DNA from: Capnocytophaga gingivalis ATCC 33624
GTDB taxonomy: Bacteria > Bacteroidota > Bacteroidia > Flavobacteriales > Flavobacteriaceae
Reading direction: 5' to 3'
Assembly: GCF_000174755.1 (NCBI RefSeq)
Contig: NZ_ACLQ01000035.1
Span: 62,001 to 126,000 of the forward strand
DNA: 64,000 bases
Part shown: positions 63,476 through 64,000 of the stretch, piece after piece
Layout: each line of letters opens with the position of its first letter
Numbering within the stretch: position 1 is the first letter of the stretch
Translations under genes and position numbers: made by a program
The notes under the pieces: generated by a model
What the model was told of the DNA's origin: nothing
Databases searched by the model: none
The model's input: only the letters and a program-made list of their open reading frames with translations

Positions 63476-63552
63476 AATCTTTTTGCTTTTTTAGTTGAAG
63501 TTGGATTAACAGATATAATTTTACCCGTTGTTGGATTAATAACTACTTCGGC
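63463..63552 (-). pseudogene. Orphan toxin C-terminal tail fragment (INPTTGKIISVNPT type)
   Basis: 29 codons containing EVVINPTTGKIISVNPTSTK, then a Lys/Arg-rich end and TGA. The INPxTGKIISVNPTS pattern is that seen near the end of many polymorphic-toxin C-terminal domains. No start codon; preceded directly by TAA (63553-63555). Confidence 0.5.
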
Positions 63553-63705
63553 TTATCTTTTTTCTACATAGAAGGACAATATATCACCATAGTTATAGGG
63601 ATTTCTAATATATCCATTTCTATTTAGATAAATTGGTGTTTGTTGAATGTTCCTTATTTCTAAAAATATTCCTATCTTCCAAAGAAAAAAGACGGGATAT
63701 TTACA
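63553..63705 (-). pseudogene. Degraded immunity or toxin remnant
   Basis: Open frame of 50 codons with IGIFLEIRNIQQTPIYLNRN followed by GYIRNPYNYGDILSFYVEKR and TAA. No start codon in frame, preceded by a TGA (63706-63708). The order of remnant and tail repeats what is seen at 63129-63475. It may be the C-terminal end of an immunity protein. Confidence 0.4.
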
Positions 63706-63736
63706 TCAAACAGATAGGATATATTCCATAAATTAA

Positions 63737-64000
63737 CTATTCCTCTACTTTGGGATTATCTTTTAACCATTCTTAATGTTCTTTGCTTCATTGAGTAAAA
63801 AGGCTCTATCTACATCAGAATTATCGTTAGGAATACACTCAACGTTGATATAGACTTGCTCTCTCGGCTGATTGATTGAGAAAATACCCTCTTGATCCAA
63901 TTTTTGCATCGCTTGTACCATTGCCGAGATTCTTAGTTCAAACTCTCGTTCTATTTCATCTTCGTCTTCCATATTAAGAATACTAGGATAAGTATCTAAC
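63737..64000 (-). pseudogene. DUF4303-like/immunity gene, partial and probably frameshifted
   Basis: Frame open to the right window edge (LDTYPSILNMEDEDE ...). The protein ends in NIKNG, but a +1 shift near 63770 gives NIKEWLKDNPKVEE and TAG at 63737-63739, a more natural end. Residues with MQKLDQEGIF and PREQVYINVECIPN recall the DUF4303 type. The 5' end is outside the window; the shift may be genuine decay or a base-call error. Confidence 0.45.

Overview
The window looks like a chromosomal piece of a low-GC member of the Bacteroidota, family Flavobacteriaceae, most plausibly Capnocytophaga or a close relative. The evidence is many promoters of the TTTG-N19/20-TAnnTTTG type, gene starts without Shine-Dalgarno sequences, type IX secretion (T9SS) parts (PorP/SprF proteins and a type B C-terminal sorting domain), BspA-like leucine-rich lipoproteins, a dipeptidyl peptidase IV, and lipoproteins with Lys two residues after the lipidated Cys, as in the Capnocytophaga surface-export signal. 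The genus is an inference. UGA is used as a normal stop. No rRNA, tRNA, CRISPR array or intact insertion sequence was seen.

Layout. 1-4165: end of a SWIM zinc-finger gene, a PlsC acyltransferase and two tandem POT-family transporters. 4248-8183: a PorP/SprF protein and its likely cargo, a secreted metalloprotease with seven TSP3 repeats and a T9SS type B tail. 8444-18151: a compact locus of four lipoproteins (three with BspA-type LRRs, one of two lipocalin-like halves), a TonB-dependent receptor and a two-module HmuY-like lipoprotein, i.e. a probable surface binding and heme/iron acquisition system. 18168-18350: a repeat element with terminal inverted repeats. 18350-24819: a flavodoxin-like protein, purL, a small lipoprotein and Kdo transferase. 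25068-28123: DUF4295-rpmG-rpmB, a LolD-type ATPase, a lytic transglycosylase and an unknown membrane protein. 28304-34009: purM, ftsK, a nucleotide-sugar dehydrogenase and cmk. 34109-39254: two roadblock-like proteins, an outer-membrane protein, a PorE-like OmpA protein and a PorP/SprF gene broken by an in-frame TGA. 39520-43183: dipeptidyl peptidase IV with a third POT transporter. 43398-51722: a small membrane protein, an ABC ATPase, an LtaS-like phosphotransferase, two unknowns, gamma-carbonic anhydrase, uvrA and 5-formyl-THF cyclo-ligase. 51739-52852: three immunity-like genes. 52993-55939: an OmpA protein and a beta-barrel protein. 56339-62301: a PhnA-like protein, a DUF2853 protein, a lipoprotein, recO, ruvB, an AAA ATPase remnant and lysS. 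62388-64000: a decayed array of immunity-like genes interleaved with orphan toxin-tail fragments.

How the genes fit together: much of the window serves the cell envelope and nutrient capture (peptide hydrolysis plus uptake, T9SS secretion, TonB/HmuY uptake, LRR surface lipoproteins), set among housekeeping genes for purines, translation, recombination and repair. The accessory parts most worth attention are the LRR/TonB/HmuY locus, the toxin-tail/immunity array at the right edge and the nonsense-broken porP-like gene.
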